From Streptomyces tendae (lineage in GTDB: Bacteria; Actinomycetota; Actinomycetes; Streptomycetales; Streptomycetaceae): DNA of 64,000 nucleotides. The stretch spans positions 6,448,001-6,512,000 of the forward strand of contig NZ_CP043959.1 of assembly GCF_008632955.1 (NCBI RefSeq), given 5' to 3'. The notes under the pieces were generated by a model, which was not told where the DNA came from, ran no database searches, and was given only the letters and a program-made list of their open reading frames with translations. This document shows, one piece after another, positions 1 to 7,472 of this stretch; position 1 is the stretch's first letter, and every line of letters starts with the position of its first letter. A program made the position numbers and the translations under genes.

Positions 1-251
1 AAATCCGCGTGAAGGTCCTCAGCGCGGTCGAGTCCTCGCTCGCCGAGTCCGTCACCGAGCTCCAGGCCAAGGGGCGGATCGACAAGGACGTCAACCCCGG
101 TGCGGTCGCCGGGTCCCTGGTCGCCATGCTGGCGGCCGTCGCCTCGCACCAGAAAGGTTTCTCCTCGCGGGGCGTCAAGCAGGCCGACATCAAGCCGAAC
201 CTGGCGCTGCTGGTGCACCTGGGAGTCACCGGCCGCAAGCCGACCAAGTAG
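1..251 (+). CDS. C-terminal fragment of a probable TetR-family regulator
   Basis: An open frame enters from the left edge and closes with TAG at 249-251, so only the last 80 or so residues are visible. They form an alpha-helical, Ala/Val/Leu-rich segment (Gly-Ser-Leu-Val-Ala-Met-Leu, then Leu-Ala-Leu-Leu-Val-His-Leu-Gly-Val) of the kind seen in the ligand-binding half of TetR proteins. The helix-turn-helix is outside the window, so the family call is an inference. A 7-bp-stem inverted repeat at 304-329 lies about 50 bases downstream and could end the transcript. GTG at 9 is an internal codon and is not a credible start. Confidence 0.5.
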   Translation, partial: IRVKVLSAVESSLAESVTELQAKGRIDKDVNPGAVAGSLVAMLAAVASHQKGFSSRGVKQADIKPNLALLVHLGVTGRKPTK

Positions 252-303
252 CCGCCCCGCGGCGCGCACACCCCACGCGACCTCGCACGTCCTGTCATCC
301 GGG

Positions 304-329
304 CGGCGGTTCACTCCGGTGGACCGCCG
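304..329 (+). terminator. Possible terminator after the partial regulator gene
   Basis: CGGCGGT and ACCGCCG form a perfect 7-bp stem with a 12-base loop, 50 bases after the stop codon at 251. There is no U-tract, which is usual for Streptomyces terminators. A second inverted repeat (GGCCGGT, 5-base loop, ACCGGCC) at 399-417 lies between this and the next gene. Either could act. Confidence 0.35.
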
Positions 330-470
330 CCTGTCGCGTGTCCCGGGCCGGTCCGGTTCCGATGGTGGGGGTGCGACGTGCGGAACACGTCCCCGCGCGG
401 CCGGTGTTGTACCGGCCGGCCGCTGACCCCAGTGACAGTGCACGTCCCGACGCCGCAGGAGGAACCCGTC

Positions 471-896
471 ATGGCCCTGACCCCCGAAGAGCGCGAACAG
501 TTCCTGTCCGAGCCGCGCGTGGCCGCCTTCGCGGTCGACGCGGGCGAGGGGCGCGCCCCGCTCACCGTGCCCCTCTGGTACCAGTACGCGCCCGGCGGGG
601 ACGTGTGGATCCTCACCGGCCGGCACTCGCGCAAGAACCGGCTGCTGCAGGCCGCGGGACGGTTCTCGCTGCTGGTGGAGCGGGTCGACCCGACGATCCG
701 CTACGTGTCCGTCGAGGGCCCGGTCGTCGACACCTCCCCCGCCACGGTCGAACTGCTGCGGGAGATCTCCGCCCGCTACCTGCCGGCCGAGAAGGTCGAC
801 GGCTACGTCGAGTTCGCGTGGAAGAACCACGGCGAGCAGGTCGTCGTACGGATGCGTCCCGAGCGGTGGGTGTCGTCGGACCTCGGATCGATCTGA
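471..896 (+). CDS. Pyridoxamine 5'-phosphate oxidase-family split-barrel protein
   Basis: This 141-residue protein has the size and pattern of the small FMN/F420-binding split-barrel proteins: an N-terminal segment (PRVAAFAVDAGEGRAPLTVP) leading into strands with Trp-Ile-Leu-Thr-Gly, then Ser-Arg-Lys-Asn, a typical cofactor-phosphate contact. The ATG at 471 is chosen because GCAGGAGG sits just upstream. An in-frame ATG at 378 lacks a ribosome site. Members reduce or oxidise small substrates with flavin or F420, or only bind haem or flavin. The sequence does not say which. The next gene, 44 bases on, encodes a second member of the fold, so the two may be co-transcribed. Confidence 0.8.
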   Translation: MALTPEEREQFLSEPRVAAFAVDAGEGRAPLTVPLWYQYAPGGDVWILTGRHSRKNRLLQAAGRFSLLVERVDPTIRYVSVEGPVVDTSPATVELLREISARYLPAEKVDGYVEFAWKNHGEQVVVRMRPERWVSSDLGSI

Positions 897-939
897 GGGC
901 CCGCGCGCCGGCGGGCGCCCGGGGGCCGACAATCGCTGC

Positions 940-1605
940 ATGGAACCCGATCTCCACGAGCTGCTGCGGTCCCTGCGGGTGTGGGACCCGGCGGTCACCG
1001 ATCTGCGCCCCTTCGACCCGGAGGGCGCCCCCGCCGAGCCGCTGACGCTGTTCGCGCGGTGGCTGGCGGAGGCCGCGGCGGCCGGGCAGCCCGAGCCGCA
1101 CACCATGTCGCTGGCGACGGCGGACGCCACGGGGGCGCCCGACGTACGGATCGTGATGCTGCACGGCGCGGACGAGCGGGGCTGGTCCTTCGCGACGCAC
1201 GCGCACAGCCGCAAGGGCGGGCAGCTCGCCGCCCGCCCGCAGGCCGCCGTCGCCTTCTACTGGCCCGCGCTGGGACGTCAGGTGCGGGTGCGCGGGTCCG
1301 TCGGGACGGCGCCGGCCGAGGAGGCGCAGGCGGACCTGCACGCCCGCTCCACCGGGGCGCTGGCCTCCGCCCTGACCGGCAGGCAGAGCGAGGTCGTCGG
1401 CTCGGCGGACGAGCTGGCCCGGGCCTCGGAGGAGGCATGGGAGCGGGCGCGGCGGGAGCCGGAGGCGCCGGCGCCGTCCTGGACGCTGTACCGGCTGCGC
1501 CCCGAGGAGGCCGAGTTCTTCCAGGGCGACCCGCACCGCCGCCACACCCGCCTGCGCTACCGCCGCACCGCCGACGGCTGGACCACGGAGCTGCTCTGGC
1601 CGTGA
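940..1605 (+). CDS. Pyridoxal 5'-phosphate synthase-like oxidase (PdxH/PhzG type)
   Basis: The 221-residue protein has the layout of PdxH: a helical N-terminus ending in Leu-Thr-Leu-Phe-Ala-Arg-Trp-Leu, the strand His-Thr-Met-Ser-Leu-Ala-Thr-Ala-Asp, the FMN-binding stretch around Val-Arg-Ile-Val-Met-Leu (residues 66-72), Ser-Arg-Lys-Gly at about 89, and the C-terminal Trp-Thr-Leu-Tyr-Arg-Leu, Glu-Phe-Phe-Gln-Gly and Leu-Arg-Tyr-Arg-Arg typical of the family. A closer PdxH homologue lies at 28519-29187 in the same window, so this one is more likely a paralogue acting on another amine, alcohol or reduced ring (compare PhzG) than the vitamin B6 enzyme. Its ATG follows gene 471-896 by 43 bases. 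Confidence 0.8.
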   Translation: MEPDLHELLRSLRVWDPAVTDLRPFDPEGAPAEPLTLFARWLAEAAAAGQPEPHTMSLATADATGAPDVRIVMLHGADERGWSFATHAHSRKGGQLAARPQAAVAFYWPALGRQVRVRGSVGTAPAEEAQADLHARSTGALASALTGRQSEVVGSADELARASEEAWERARREPEAPAPSWTLYRLRPEEAEFFQGDPHRRHTRLRYRRTADGWTTELLWP

Positions 1606-1686
1606 ACGGGCGGGGCCGCCGCTCCGGCCGTTCACGGGAGCGCGCGGCCGGATGACGGAAACCGCCCCGGCCGTGAGCGGCGCCGG

Positions 1687-2322
1687 TCATGAGCCCCCGG
1701 CGGCTCCGGTCCCCGTGGGTCCCGCGGGGGGCGCGGGGGGCGGGTCGGTGGCCAGGCGGGCGTGCAGGTGGGCGTCGCGGAAGGCGTCGTGGCGGTCGGC
1801 GGCGAACATCGCCCCGCGCATCGTCCCCTCGTGACGGAAGCCGCACCGCTCCGCGATCCGGCAGGACGCCTCGTGCCCCACAGCGTGGCCCAGCTCCAGC
1901 CGGTGCAGGCCCAGTCCGGTCAGCGCCCAGTGCGCGGTGAGCATCAGCGCGCGGGTGGCCACGCCCCGGCCGCGGGCCTCGGGCAGCACCCAGTAGCCGA
2001 CCCGGCCGGCGCCCATGACCGGGCGTATGTCCTCGATGCCGATGTGCCCGAGCGGTGTGCCGTCGGCCTCGTCCGCGACGTGGAAGGAGACGGTGCTGCC
2101 CTCCGCGGCCAGGGCGGCCCGGGTGCGCAGCGAATTCCGGGCGCCGTCCAGGTCGACGGCCGGACGCAGCGGGGTGTTCCAGCGCCGGAACTCCGGGTCG
2201 GTGGTGCCGCGCAGCCACGTCCGGACGTCGTCGTCGGACGCCGGGTCCCAGGGGCGCAGGAGCAGGCCGTGGCCGCGGAGTCCGGCCGGCGGGCGGGGTC
2301 GGGTGCGCTGTCGAGAAGGCAT
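1687..2322 (-). CDS. GNAT-family N-acetyltransferase (RimJ/RimL type)
   Basis: A 211-residue RimJ-like acetyltransferase. The acetyl-CoA loop is visible as Leu-Pro-Glu-Ala-Arg-Gly-Arg-Gly-Val-Ala-Thr-Arg-Ala (motif A, R/Q-x-x-G-x-G/A), preceded by Gly-His-Ile-Gly-Ile-Glu and followed by Leu-Gly-Leu-His-Arg-Leu-Glu-Leu, Ser-Cys-Arg-Ile-Ala-Glu-Arg-Cys-Gly-Phe and the closing Gly-Thr-Met-Arg. These proteins acetylate protein N-termini or small amines, and no substrate can be inferred here. ATG at 2322 is taken as the start. A TTG four codons earlier is possible. No Shine-Dalgarno is visible before either, so the mRNA may be leaderless. The gene converges on 940-1605 and diverges from the monooxygenase gene. 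Confidence 0.85.
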   Translation of the reverse strand: MPSRQRTRPRPPAGLRGHGLLLRPWDPASDDDVRTWLRGTTDPEFRRWNTPLRPAVDLDGARNSLRTRAALAAEGSTVSFHVADEADGTPLGHIGIEDIRPVMGAGRVGYWVLPEARGRGVATRALMLTAHWALTGLGLHRLELGHAVGHEASCRIAERCGFRHEGTMRGAMFAADRHDAFRDAHLHARLATDPPPAPPAGPTGTGAAGGS

Positions 2323-2428
2323 GGGGACATTCAAGCCCGCGATCGCGGTGAAACCATGTGATCATTCCGCAACCAATTCCGGTCTTGACCGAGACCCATC
2401 AAGCATGTGCCGGATTACGCTCGCGGTC

Positions 2429-3625
2429 ATGGCCGACTCCACCACGTCCGCGCAGCCCACCGCGCCCCACCGGGCGGACCGCCCCGTCTACGTCATCGGC
2501 GGCGGCCCGGGCGGACTGTCCGTCGCGTACGCCCTGCGCGAGCGCGGGGTACGGGCCGTCGTGCTGGAGCGGTCCGGCCGCGTCGGCGACTCCTGGCGCC
2601 GCCACTACGACCGGCTGCACCTGCACACCACCCGGCGGCTGTCGGCCCTGCCCGGCCTGGCGATGCCCCGCCGCTTCGGACGCTGGCCGTCCCGCGACGA
2701 CGTGGTCCGCTACCTGGAGAAGTACGCCGAGCACCACCGCCTGGAGATCGTCACCGGTGTCGAGGTGTCCCGGGTCGAGCGCACCGCCGACGGCGGCTGG
2801 CTGCTGCGTGCCACGGGCGGGCGGGAGCTGACCGGCGCGGCGGTCGTCGTCGCCACGGGGTTCAACCACACCCCGCGGGTCCCCGACTGGTCCGGCCGGG
2901 ACACGTACACCGGCGAGTTCCTGCACGCGTCGGCCTACCGCAACGCGAAGCCCTTCGCCGGGCGGGACGTGCTGGTGGTGGGCGTCGGCAACACGGGCGC
3001 CGAGATCGCCGTGGACCTGGTGGAGGGGGGCGCCTCCCGGGTGCGGCTCGCGGTGCGCACCCCACCGCACATCGTGCGCCGTTCGACCGCGGGCTGGCCC
3101 GCGCAGTACTCCGGGGTGCTGGTGCGCCGGCTGCCGGTGGGCCTGGTGGACCGGATCAGCCGGGTCCAGGCGCGGATCGCGCTGCCGGACCTGTCCGACC
3201 GGGGCCTGCCCCGCCCCGAGTCCGGCCTCTACACCCGGGTGCGGGAGGGTGCCATCCCGGTGCAGGACGTCGGCCTGGTCGACGCCGTGCGCAAGGGGAC
3301 GGTGGAGGTGGTGGCCGCCGTCGAGGGCTTCGAGGAGGACCGGGTGCTGCTGGCCGACGGCGAGCGGATCACGCCGGACGCGGTCGTCGCGGCCACCGGT
3401 TACGAACGCGGCCTGGAGGGCCTGGTGGGCGGCCTCGGTGTGCTGGACGACCGGGGCAGACCCGTGGTCCACGGCGCCCGCACCCCCGACGGCGCCCCGG
3501 GCCTCCACTTCACCGGCTTCACCAACCCGATCAGCGGCAACCTCAGAGAACTGTCCCTCGACGCCCACCGCATCGCCCGCGCGATAGCCCGCACCGGACG
3601 GGCGTCCCGGCTGCCGGGGGCGTGA
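2429..3625 (+). CDS. Flavin-dependent monooxygenase (FMO/YUCCA-like)
   Basis: A 398-residue two-dinucleotide-fold flavoprotein. Residues 18-23 give the FAD fingerprint Gly-Gly-Gly-Pro-Gly-Gly after a short disordered N-terminus. A second Gly-Val-Gly-Asn-Thr-Gly-Ala-Glu at about 190 binds NADPH. Between them lies Tyr-x-Gly-x-x-x-His-x-x-x-Tyr, close to the FMO/Baeyer-Villiger fingerprint, and near the end is Ala-Thr-Gly-Tyr. This combination is known from class B flavin monooxygenases that hydroxylate N or S or insert oxygen next to a carbonyl. The substrate is unknown. ATG 2429 lies 7 bases after TACGCT (2416-2421), which suggests a leaderless transcript. ATG 2405 in the same frame is an alternative start. 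Confidence 0.85.
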   Translation: MADSTTSAQPTAPHRADRPVYVIGGGPGGLSVAYALRERGVRAVVLERSGRVGDSWRRHYDRLHLHTTRRLSALPGLAMPRRFGRWPSRDDVVRYLEKYAEHHRLEIVTGVEVSRVERTADGGWLLRATGGRELTGAAVVVATGFNHTPRVPDWSGRDTYTGEFLHASAYRNAKPFAGRDVLVVGVGNTGAEIAVDLVEGGASRVRLAVRTPPHIVRRSTAGWPAQYSGVLVRRLPVGLVDRISRVQARIALPDLSDRGLPRPESGLYTRVREGAIPVQDVGLVDAVRKGTVEVVAAVEGFEEDRVLLADGERITPDAVVAATGYERGLEGLVGGLGVLDDRGRPVVHGARTPDGAPGLHFTGFTNPISGNLRELSLDAHRIARAIARTGRASRLPGA

Positions 3626-3691
3626 CCACGGGGGGCGGGCCCGTGCGGGTGGCACCCCTCGGAGGCGGACTGCCGCAGTCGCGCCTTCCCG

Positions 3692-4987
3692 TCACGCGGC
3701 CGACCGCTTGCGGATGGTCAGGGCCATCAGGGCCGCCGCCGCGCACAGGGCGCCCGAGCCCAGCCACATCACGTCGTAACTGCCGAACGCGTCCCGGGCG
3801 AGCCCGCCGACGAAGGCCACGACGGCGGCCCCCACCTGGTGCGACGCCAGCACCCAGCCGAACACGATGGGGCTGTCGTCGCCGTAGTGCTCGCGGCACA
3901 GCGCGAGGGTGGGCGGCACGGTGGCGACCCAGTCGAGGCCGTAGAAGACGATGAACAGCAGCATCGGCGGGTGCACGGACGGGGCCAGCAGCAGCGGCAG
4001 GAAGAGCAGGGAGATGCCGCGCAGCGCGTAGTAGACGGCCAGCAGCCGCCGCGCGTCGAAACGGTCGGTGAACCAGCCGGAGGCCACCGTGCCGACCACG
4101 TCGAAGACGCCGATGACGGCCAGCAGGGACGCGGCGGTGGTGATCGGCATGCCGTGGTCGTGCGAGGCGGGCACGAAGTGGGTCTGGATCAGCCCGTTGG
4201 TGGAGGCGCCGCAGATCGCGAACGTGCCGGCGAGCAGCCAGAAGGGGCCGGTGCGCGCGGCGGCGGCCAGCACGTTCAGCGTCCGCCGGGCGGCGCCTGG
4301 CACCGGCGCCGGCTTGGGCACGAACTCCTTGGACCCGTACGGCTTCTGGCCGACGTCGGCCGGGTGGTCGTGCAGCAGCAGCCAGACGAACGGCACCACC
4401 GCGAGCGCGGCGAGCGCCACCGTCACGGCCGCCGGCCGCCAGGAGTGGCGGTCGACGATCCAGGACAGCAGCGGCAGGAAGATCAGCTGCCCGGAGGCGG
4501 ACGCGGCGGTGAGGATGCCGCTGACCAGGCCGCGCCGCTCGGTGAACCAGCGGTTGGTGACGGTGGCGGCGAAGGCGAGCGCCATGGAGCCGGAGCCGAG
4601 GCCCACCAGCAGGCCCCAGCAGAGCATCAGCTGCCAGGCGGCGCTCATCCACACGGTGGTGCCGGAGCCCACGGCGATCACGGTCAGGGCGACCGCGACG
4701 ACCCGGCGGATGCCGTAGCGGTCCATCAGCGCCGCCGCGAACGGCGCGGTGAGCCCGTACAGCGCCAGGTTGACGGAGACCGCGGCGCCGATGGTGCCGC
4801 GCGACCAGCCGAACTCCTCGTTCAGCGGGTCGATGAACAGGCCCGGTACGGCGCGGAAGGCGGCGGCGCCGATGATCGTCACGAAGGTGACGGCGGCGAC
4901 GAACCAGGCGCGGTGCACCCGGAGGCGGGCCGGCTTCCGGCCGCTCGCGGGCGGCCCGACGGCGGCGGTCTTGCTGGTCGTGGTCAC
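3692..4987 (-). CDS. MFS transporter, oxalate/formate-antiporter-like
   Basis: A 431-residue protein with about twelve hydrophobic segments in two halves separated by a charged loop (around residues 200-230). The loop after TM2 carries Met-Asp-Arg-Tyr-Gly-Ile-Arg-Arg, the usual MFS motif A region, and the equivalent in the second half is Phe-Thr-Asp-Arg-Phe-Asp-Ala-Arg-Arg. The long Ala/Gly-rich helices and the motif Glu-Glu-Phe-Gly-Trp-Ser-Arg near the start are typical of the oxalate/formate antiporter and monocarboxylate carrier group. The start is GTG 4987 with only a weak ribosome site. It is divergent from the AraC-type regulator at 5060, 72 bases away, which may control it. Confidence 0.85.
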   Translation of the reverse strand: MTTTSKTAAVGPPASGRKPARLRVHRAWFVAAVTFVTIIGAAAFRAVPGLFIDPLNEEFGWSRGTIGAAVSVNLALYGLTAPFAAALMDRYGIRRVVAVALTVIAVGSGTTVWMSAAWQLMLCWGLLVGLGSGSMALAFAATVTNRWFTERRGLVSGILTAASASGQLIFLPLLSWIVDRHSWRPAAVTVALAALAVVPFVWLLLHDHPADVGQKPYGSKEFVPKPAPVPGAARRTLNVLAAAARTGPFWLLAGTFAICGASTNGLIQTHFVPASHDHGMPITTAASLLAVIGVFDVVGTVASGWFTDRFDARRLLAVYYALRGISLLFLPLLLAPSVHPPMLLFIVFYGLDWVATVPPTLALCREHYGDDSPIVFGWVLASHQVGAAVVAFVGGLARDAFGSYDVMWLGSGALCAAAALMALTIRKRSAA

Positions 4988-5047
4988 GCGGTACAGCTTC
5001 GGGGAAGCATGTCCGCTTCAACGAGTGGCCGGGAGGACAGCATTCGC

Positions 5048-5053
5048 TAGGAT
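5048..5053 (+). promoter_or_regulatory. -10 box of a probable leaderless promoter
   Basis: TAGGAT ends six bases before the ATG at 5060, so transcription should start at or next to the start codon. There is no Shine-Dalgarno before this gene, which fits a leaderless mRNA. Confidence 0.5.
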
Positions 5054-5059
5054 CGGGCC

Positions 5060-6112
5060 ATGCGCATGGATCTGGTCGAGCCGCCGCCCCACCCCGCCGG
5101 ACGCGGGCCGCACCGCGTGGTCGTCCTCGCCCTCGACGGCCTGCTGCCGTTCGAACTGGGCATCCCGCACCGCGTCTTCGGCCGCCCCCGGGACGAGCGG
5201 GGGCGCCCGCTGTACGAGGTGGTCACCTGCTCGGTCCGGCCGCCCGGCCCGGTCGAGACGGACGCCGACTTCACGGTGCACGTGCCGCACGGCCCGGAGG
5301 CCCTGGCCACCGCCGACACGGTGATCATCCCCGCCTGCTACGAGCGGGGCCCGCTGTTCGAGCGGGGCGAGCTGACGGACGAACTGGCCGCCGCGCTCGG
5401 CCGCATCCCGCCGTCCGCACGCATCGCCTCCATCTGCACCGGGGTGTACGTCCTCGCCGCCGCCGGCCGTCTGGACGGGCGCCGGGCCACCACCCACTGG
5501 GCCGACGCGGAGCGCCTGCAGCGGCTGTTCCCGCGCATCGACGTCGACCCGGACGTGCTGTTCGTCGACGACGGCGACATCCTGACCTCGGCGGGCGTCG
5601 CGGCCGGGATCGACCTGTGCCTGCACATGGTGCGGTGCGACCACGGCGCCGCCGTCGCCAACGACGTGGCCCGGCGCACGGTGGTGCCGCCGCACCGCGA
5701 CGGCGGGCAGGCGCAGTACATCCGGCGGCCGGTCCCCGATCCGCAGCAGGCGTCCACCAGCGGCGCACGCGCCTGGGCGCTGGGCCGGCTGCACGAGCCG
5801 CTCCAGCTGCGCGACATGGCCGAGCGGGAGTCGATGTCGGTACGCACCTTCACCCGCCGCTTCCGCGAGGAGACCGGGGTCAGTCCGGGGCAGTGGCTGA
5901 CCCGTCAACGGGTGGAGCGGGCGCGCCACTTGCTGGAGTCCACCGACCTGACGGTGGACCAGGTGGCCCGCGAGTCGGGCTTCGGCACGGCGCAGTCGAT
6001 GCGGGCCCATCTCCAGACGGCGCTCGGCGTGACGCCCACGGCCTACCGCCGCACCTTCCACGCGGCCGCGGAGCACGGGGAGGAAGCGCCGGCGGTCCAC
6101 GCCGGAGCCTGA
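5060..6112 (+). CDS. GlxA-family AraC-type transcriptional regulator
   Basis: The 350-residue protein has two domains. Residues 18-185 form a DJ-1/PfpI (glutamine-amidotransferase-like) fold with Ile-Cys-Thr-Gly-Val-Tyr-Val-Leu-Ala at the nucleophile elbow, followed by Ala-Thr-Thr-His-Trp and Asp-Val-Leu-Phe-Val-Asp-Asp-Gly. Residues 230-335 hold the two helix-turn-helix motifs of AraC, with Ser-Val-Arg-Thr-Phe-Thr-Arg-Arg-Phe and Asp-Gln-Val-Ala-Arg-Glu-Ser-Gly-Phe-Gly-Thr-Ala. In this family the PfpI part normally senses a ligand and is not a protease. It is divergent from the MFS carrier at 3692-4987, a plausible target. The start is leaderless-type, right after TAGGAT. Confidence 0.9.
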   Translation: MRMDLVEPPPHPAGRGPHRVVVLALDGLLPFELGIPHRVFGRPRDERGRPLYEVVTCSVRPPGPVETDADFTVHVPHGPEALATADTVIIPACYERGPLFERGELTDELAAALGRIPPSARIASICTGVYVLAAAGRLDGRRATTHWADAERLQRLFPRIDVDPDVLFVDDGDILTSAGVAAGIDLCLHMVRCDHGAAVANDVARRTVVPPHRDGGQAQYIRRPVPDPQQASTSGARAWALGRLHEPLQLRDMAERESMSVRTFTRRFREETGVSPGQWLTRQRVERARHLLESTDLTVDQVARESGFGTAQSMRAHLQTALGVTPTAYRRTFHAAAEHGEEAPAVHAGA

Positions 6113-6524
6113 ACCGCGCAGACCGGACCACTTGTCCACAGGCTGTGGACACGCGGTCGGTGGCGGTGCGGCGCTGTGCGCCCCGAGCACGGCAGCGCCG
6201 CACCGCCCTTCGGTTCCGGCGCTCCCGAGGATCCCCCGGCCCCGGGAGCAGACGCCGGATCACGACCCGCACTCGTCGAGGACTCCCGTCAGGGCCCTCG
6301 CCGTCCCCTCGCCGCGAATCGCTGACGACCAGCGTGATCACCTCGTCACGGCACGTCAACACCGTTTCGGGTGATCATGTGCGACTCGTCGCAATTGCCC
6401 TGTTCGTCGGCTCGGCGCACGGGAGCACACCCGGCGCACCGGATCACACACGGCACCGCGCGGCCGTCGCCCTGTGCCTCCGTGCTCTCCCGGAGACGCG
6501 GCAACCCTGGGTATGGGGGCGCCC
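6113..6524. other. Non-coding stretch with an inverted pair of DnaA-type boxes
   Basis: There is no credible gene in these 412 bases between the AraC-type regulator and the convergent RsbW-like ATPase. The notable element is a 19-bp palindrome at 6133-6151. It contains TTGTCCACA (6132-6140), the preferred Streptomyces DnaA box, and on the other strand GTGTCCACA (6144-6152), a one-base variant. With a 1-base centre it cannot fold into a usable hairpin, so it is more likely bound by protein than used as a terminator. I saw nothing further in the rest of the stretch. Confidence 0.5.
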
Positions 6525-7004
6525 TCAGACCGCCTCGTAAGCGAGTCCGTCGTACGTCGCCGCACCGCCGCCACAGGAAGCGGCGGACCCGGACGTCCCA
6601 CCACAGCGGTCCAGTTCGCACCAGATGCGCTTGCCGGTGCCCTCGGTGCTCCAGCCCCAGCGGTCGGCGAGGCCGTCGACGAGGGCCAGTCCACGCCCGC
6701 CGGTCGCGTCGCCGTCCACACAGCGCGGCACCGGCGCCCGGCCGCTGCGGTCGGCGACCTCCAGCCGGACGGTGACCTCCTCGGCCGCGTCCCGCCCGGG
6801 CAGGCACAGCCTCAGGACGGCAGGACAGCCGGTGTGCACCACGGCGTTGGTGACCAGCTCGGAGACGAGCAGGATCAGCGTCTCGGCCAGCGGCTCGTCC
6901 ACCCCTATGCCGGACCCGGCCAGCCGTGAGCGGGCCCAGCGCCGGGCCCGCCCCACCTCAGCGGGGTCGGGCCGGATCTCCAGCTGCACTTGAAGCACCT
7001 GCAC
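6525..7004 (-). CDS. RsbW-like ATP-binding anti-sigma/regulatory kinase
   Basis: A 159-residue single-domain GHKL ATPase. The N box reads Leu-Val-Ser-Glu-Leu-Val-Thr-Asn-Ala-Val-Val-His-Thr. The ATP-lid boxes are Val-Ala-Asp-Arg-Ser-Gly and Gly-Gly-Arg-Gly-Leu-Ala-Leu-Val-Asp. No phospho-acceptor histidine is visible, as in RsbW/SpoIIAB proteins, which bind a sigma factor or phosphorylate a STAS antagonist on serine. The STAS gene at 8158-8538 and the sigma gene at 8901 make partner switching the natural hypothesis, though many Streptomyces ATPases of this class are orphans. The C-terminus is a Gly/Ser/Cys-rich tail of about 25 residues that is not part of the fold. Confidence 0.85.
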   Translation of the reverse strand: MQVLQVQLEIRPDPAEVGRARRWARSRLAGSGIGVDEPLAETLILLVSELVTNAVVHTGCPAVLRLCLPGRDAAEEVTVRLEVADRSGRAPVPRCVDGDATGGRGLALVDGLADRWGWSTEGTGKRIWCELDRCGGTSGSAASCGGGAATYDGLAYEAV

Positions 7005-7060
7005 CGCTCACACCATCCGAACCGGCGGACACTTGGACTCGCGCCTCACGAGGGCCACGA

Positions 7061-7090
7061 TCCTAGCCATTTTCTGCATGACCAGAACAA
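7061..7090 (-). promoter_or_regulatory. Candidate promoter of the RsbW-like gene
   Basis: On the minus strand TTGTTC (7085-7090) and TAGGAT (7061-7066) are separated by 18 bases, close to the sigma-70-type arrangement, and point at the ATPase start 57 bases downstream. Found by eye only. Confidence 0.4.
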
Positions 7091-7144
7091 CGACTGGGAA
7101 AGGGATCACGGTCCGTGACTCCCTTACGGCACAGCATGGTTGAC

Positions 7145-7160
7145 GTTGAGTCACCTCAAC
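7145..7160. promoter_or_regulatory. Palindrome GTTGAG-N4-CTCAAC
   Basis: GTTGAG (7145-7150) and CTCAAC (7155-7160) are perfect inverted repeats around TCAC. The element lies between the RsbW-like gene and a possible small plus-strand ORF at 7198 and has the form of a dimeric repressor site. No cognate regulator gene is adjacent. Confidence 0.35.
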
Positions 7161-7197
7161 AAGCGCTTCGGGCATATTCCAGCGCGAAGGAGTACCC

Positions 7198-7389
7198 GTG
7201 CGGCATACTGTGCGACGCTCGCCACGGGGAGTCGAACGGACGGCCGCGGACGGCCCGGTCACCCGGCGAGCACCCGCGAGAACCGGCCGGAGGGCCGCCG
7301 CCGACGGGGCGGCCCGGCCGCGGTGCGCGCGCACGACGACTCGCATCCCACCCAAGGTACCGGAGCGGACCTCCGACTCCGGGCGGTGA
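7198..7389 (+). CDS. Possible small Arg-rich protein, doubtful
   Basis: GTG at 7198 is preceded at good spacing by GAAGGAG and opens a 63-codon frame. The product is rich in Arg, Ala, Thr and Pro and has no recognisable domain. Third-position GC is lower than in the neighbouring genes (roughly three quarters by my count), so the frame may be fortuitous. It is listed because of the ribosome site and because this 467-base interval (7005-7472) otherwise holds only the promoter and palindrome described separately. Confidence 0.25.
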   Translation: MRHTVRRSPRGVERTAADGPVTRRAPARTGRRAAADGAARPRCARTTTRIPPKVPERTSDSGR

Positions 7390-7472
7390 CGGGGAACCCG
7401 CCGGACGGGCGCCGCTCCCGACGCTCCGTGATCAGGAGAATGCCACGATCCGCGACACGGACGTCCGGTGCG

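Noticed and set aside
9..251. GTG at position 9 as a true gene start
   Set aside because: The frame is open to the window edge and the peptide looks like the end of a helical regulator, so this is an internal codon.
995..2365. Long minus-strand open frame across the PdxH-like and GNAT genes
   Set aside because: Its product is an Arg/Pro/Ala-rich string without fold signals and lies antisense to two recognisable genes; typical GC-driven shadow frame.
2385..2421. Vegetative promoter TTGACC...TACGCT before the monooxygenase
   Set aside because: The spacer is 25 bases, too long; only the -10 with a leaderless start is plausible.
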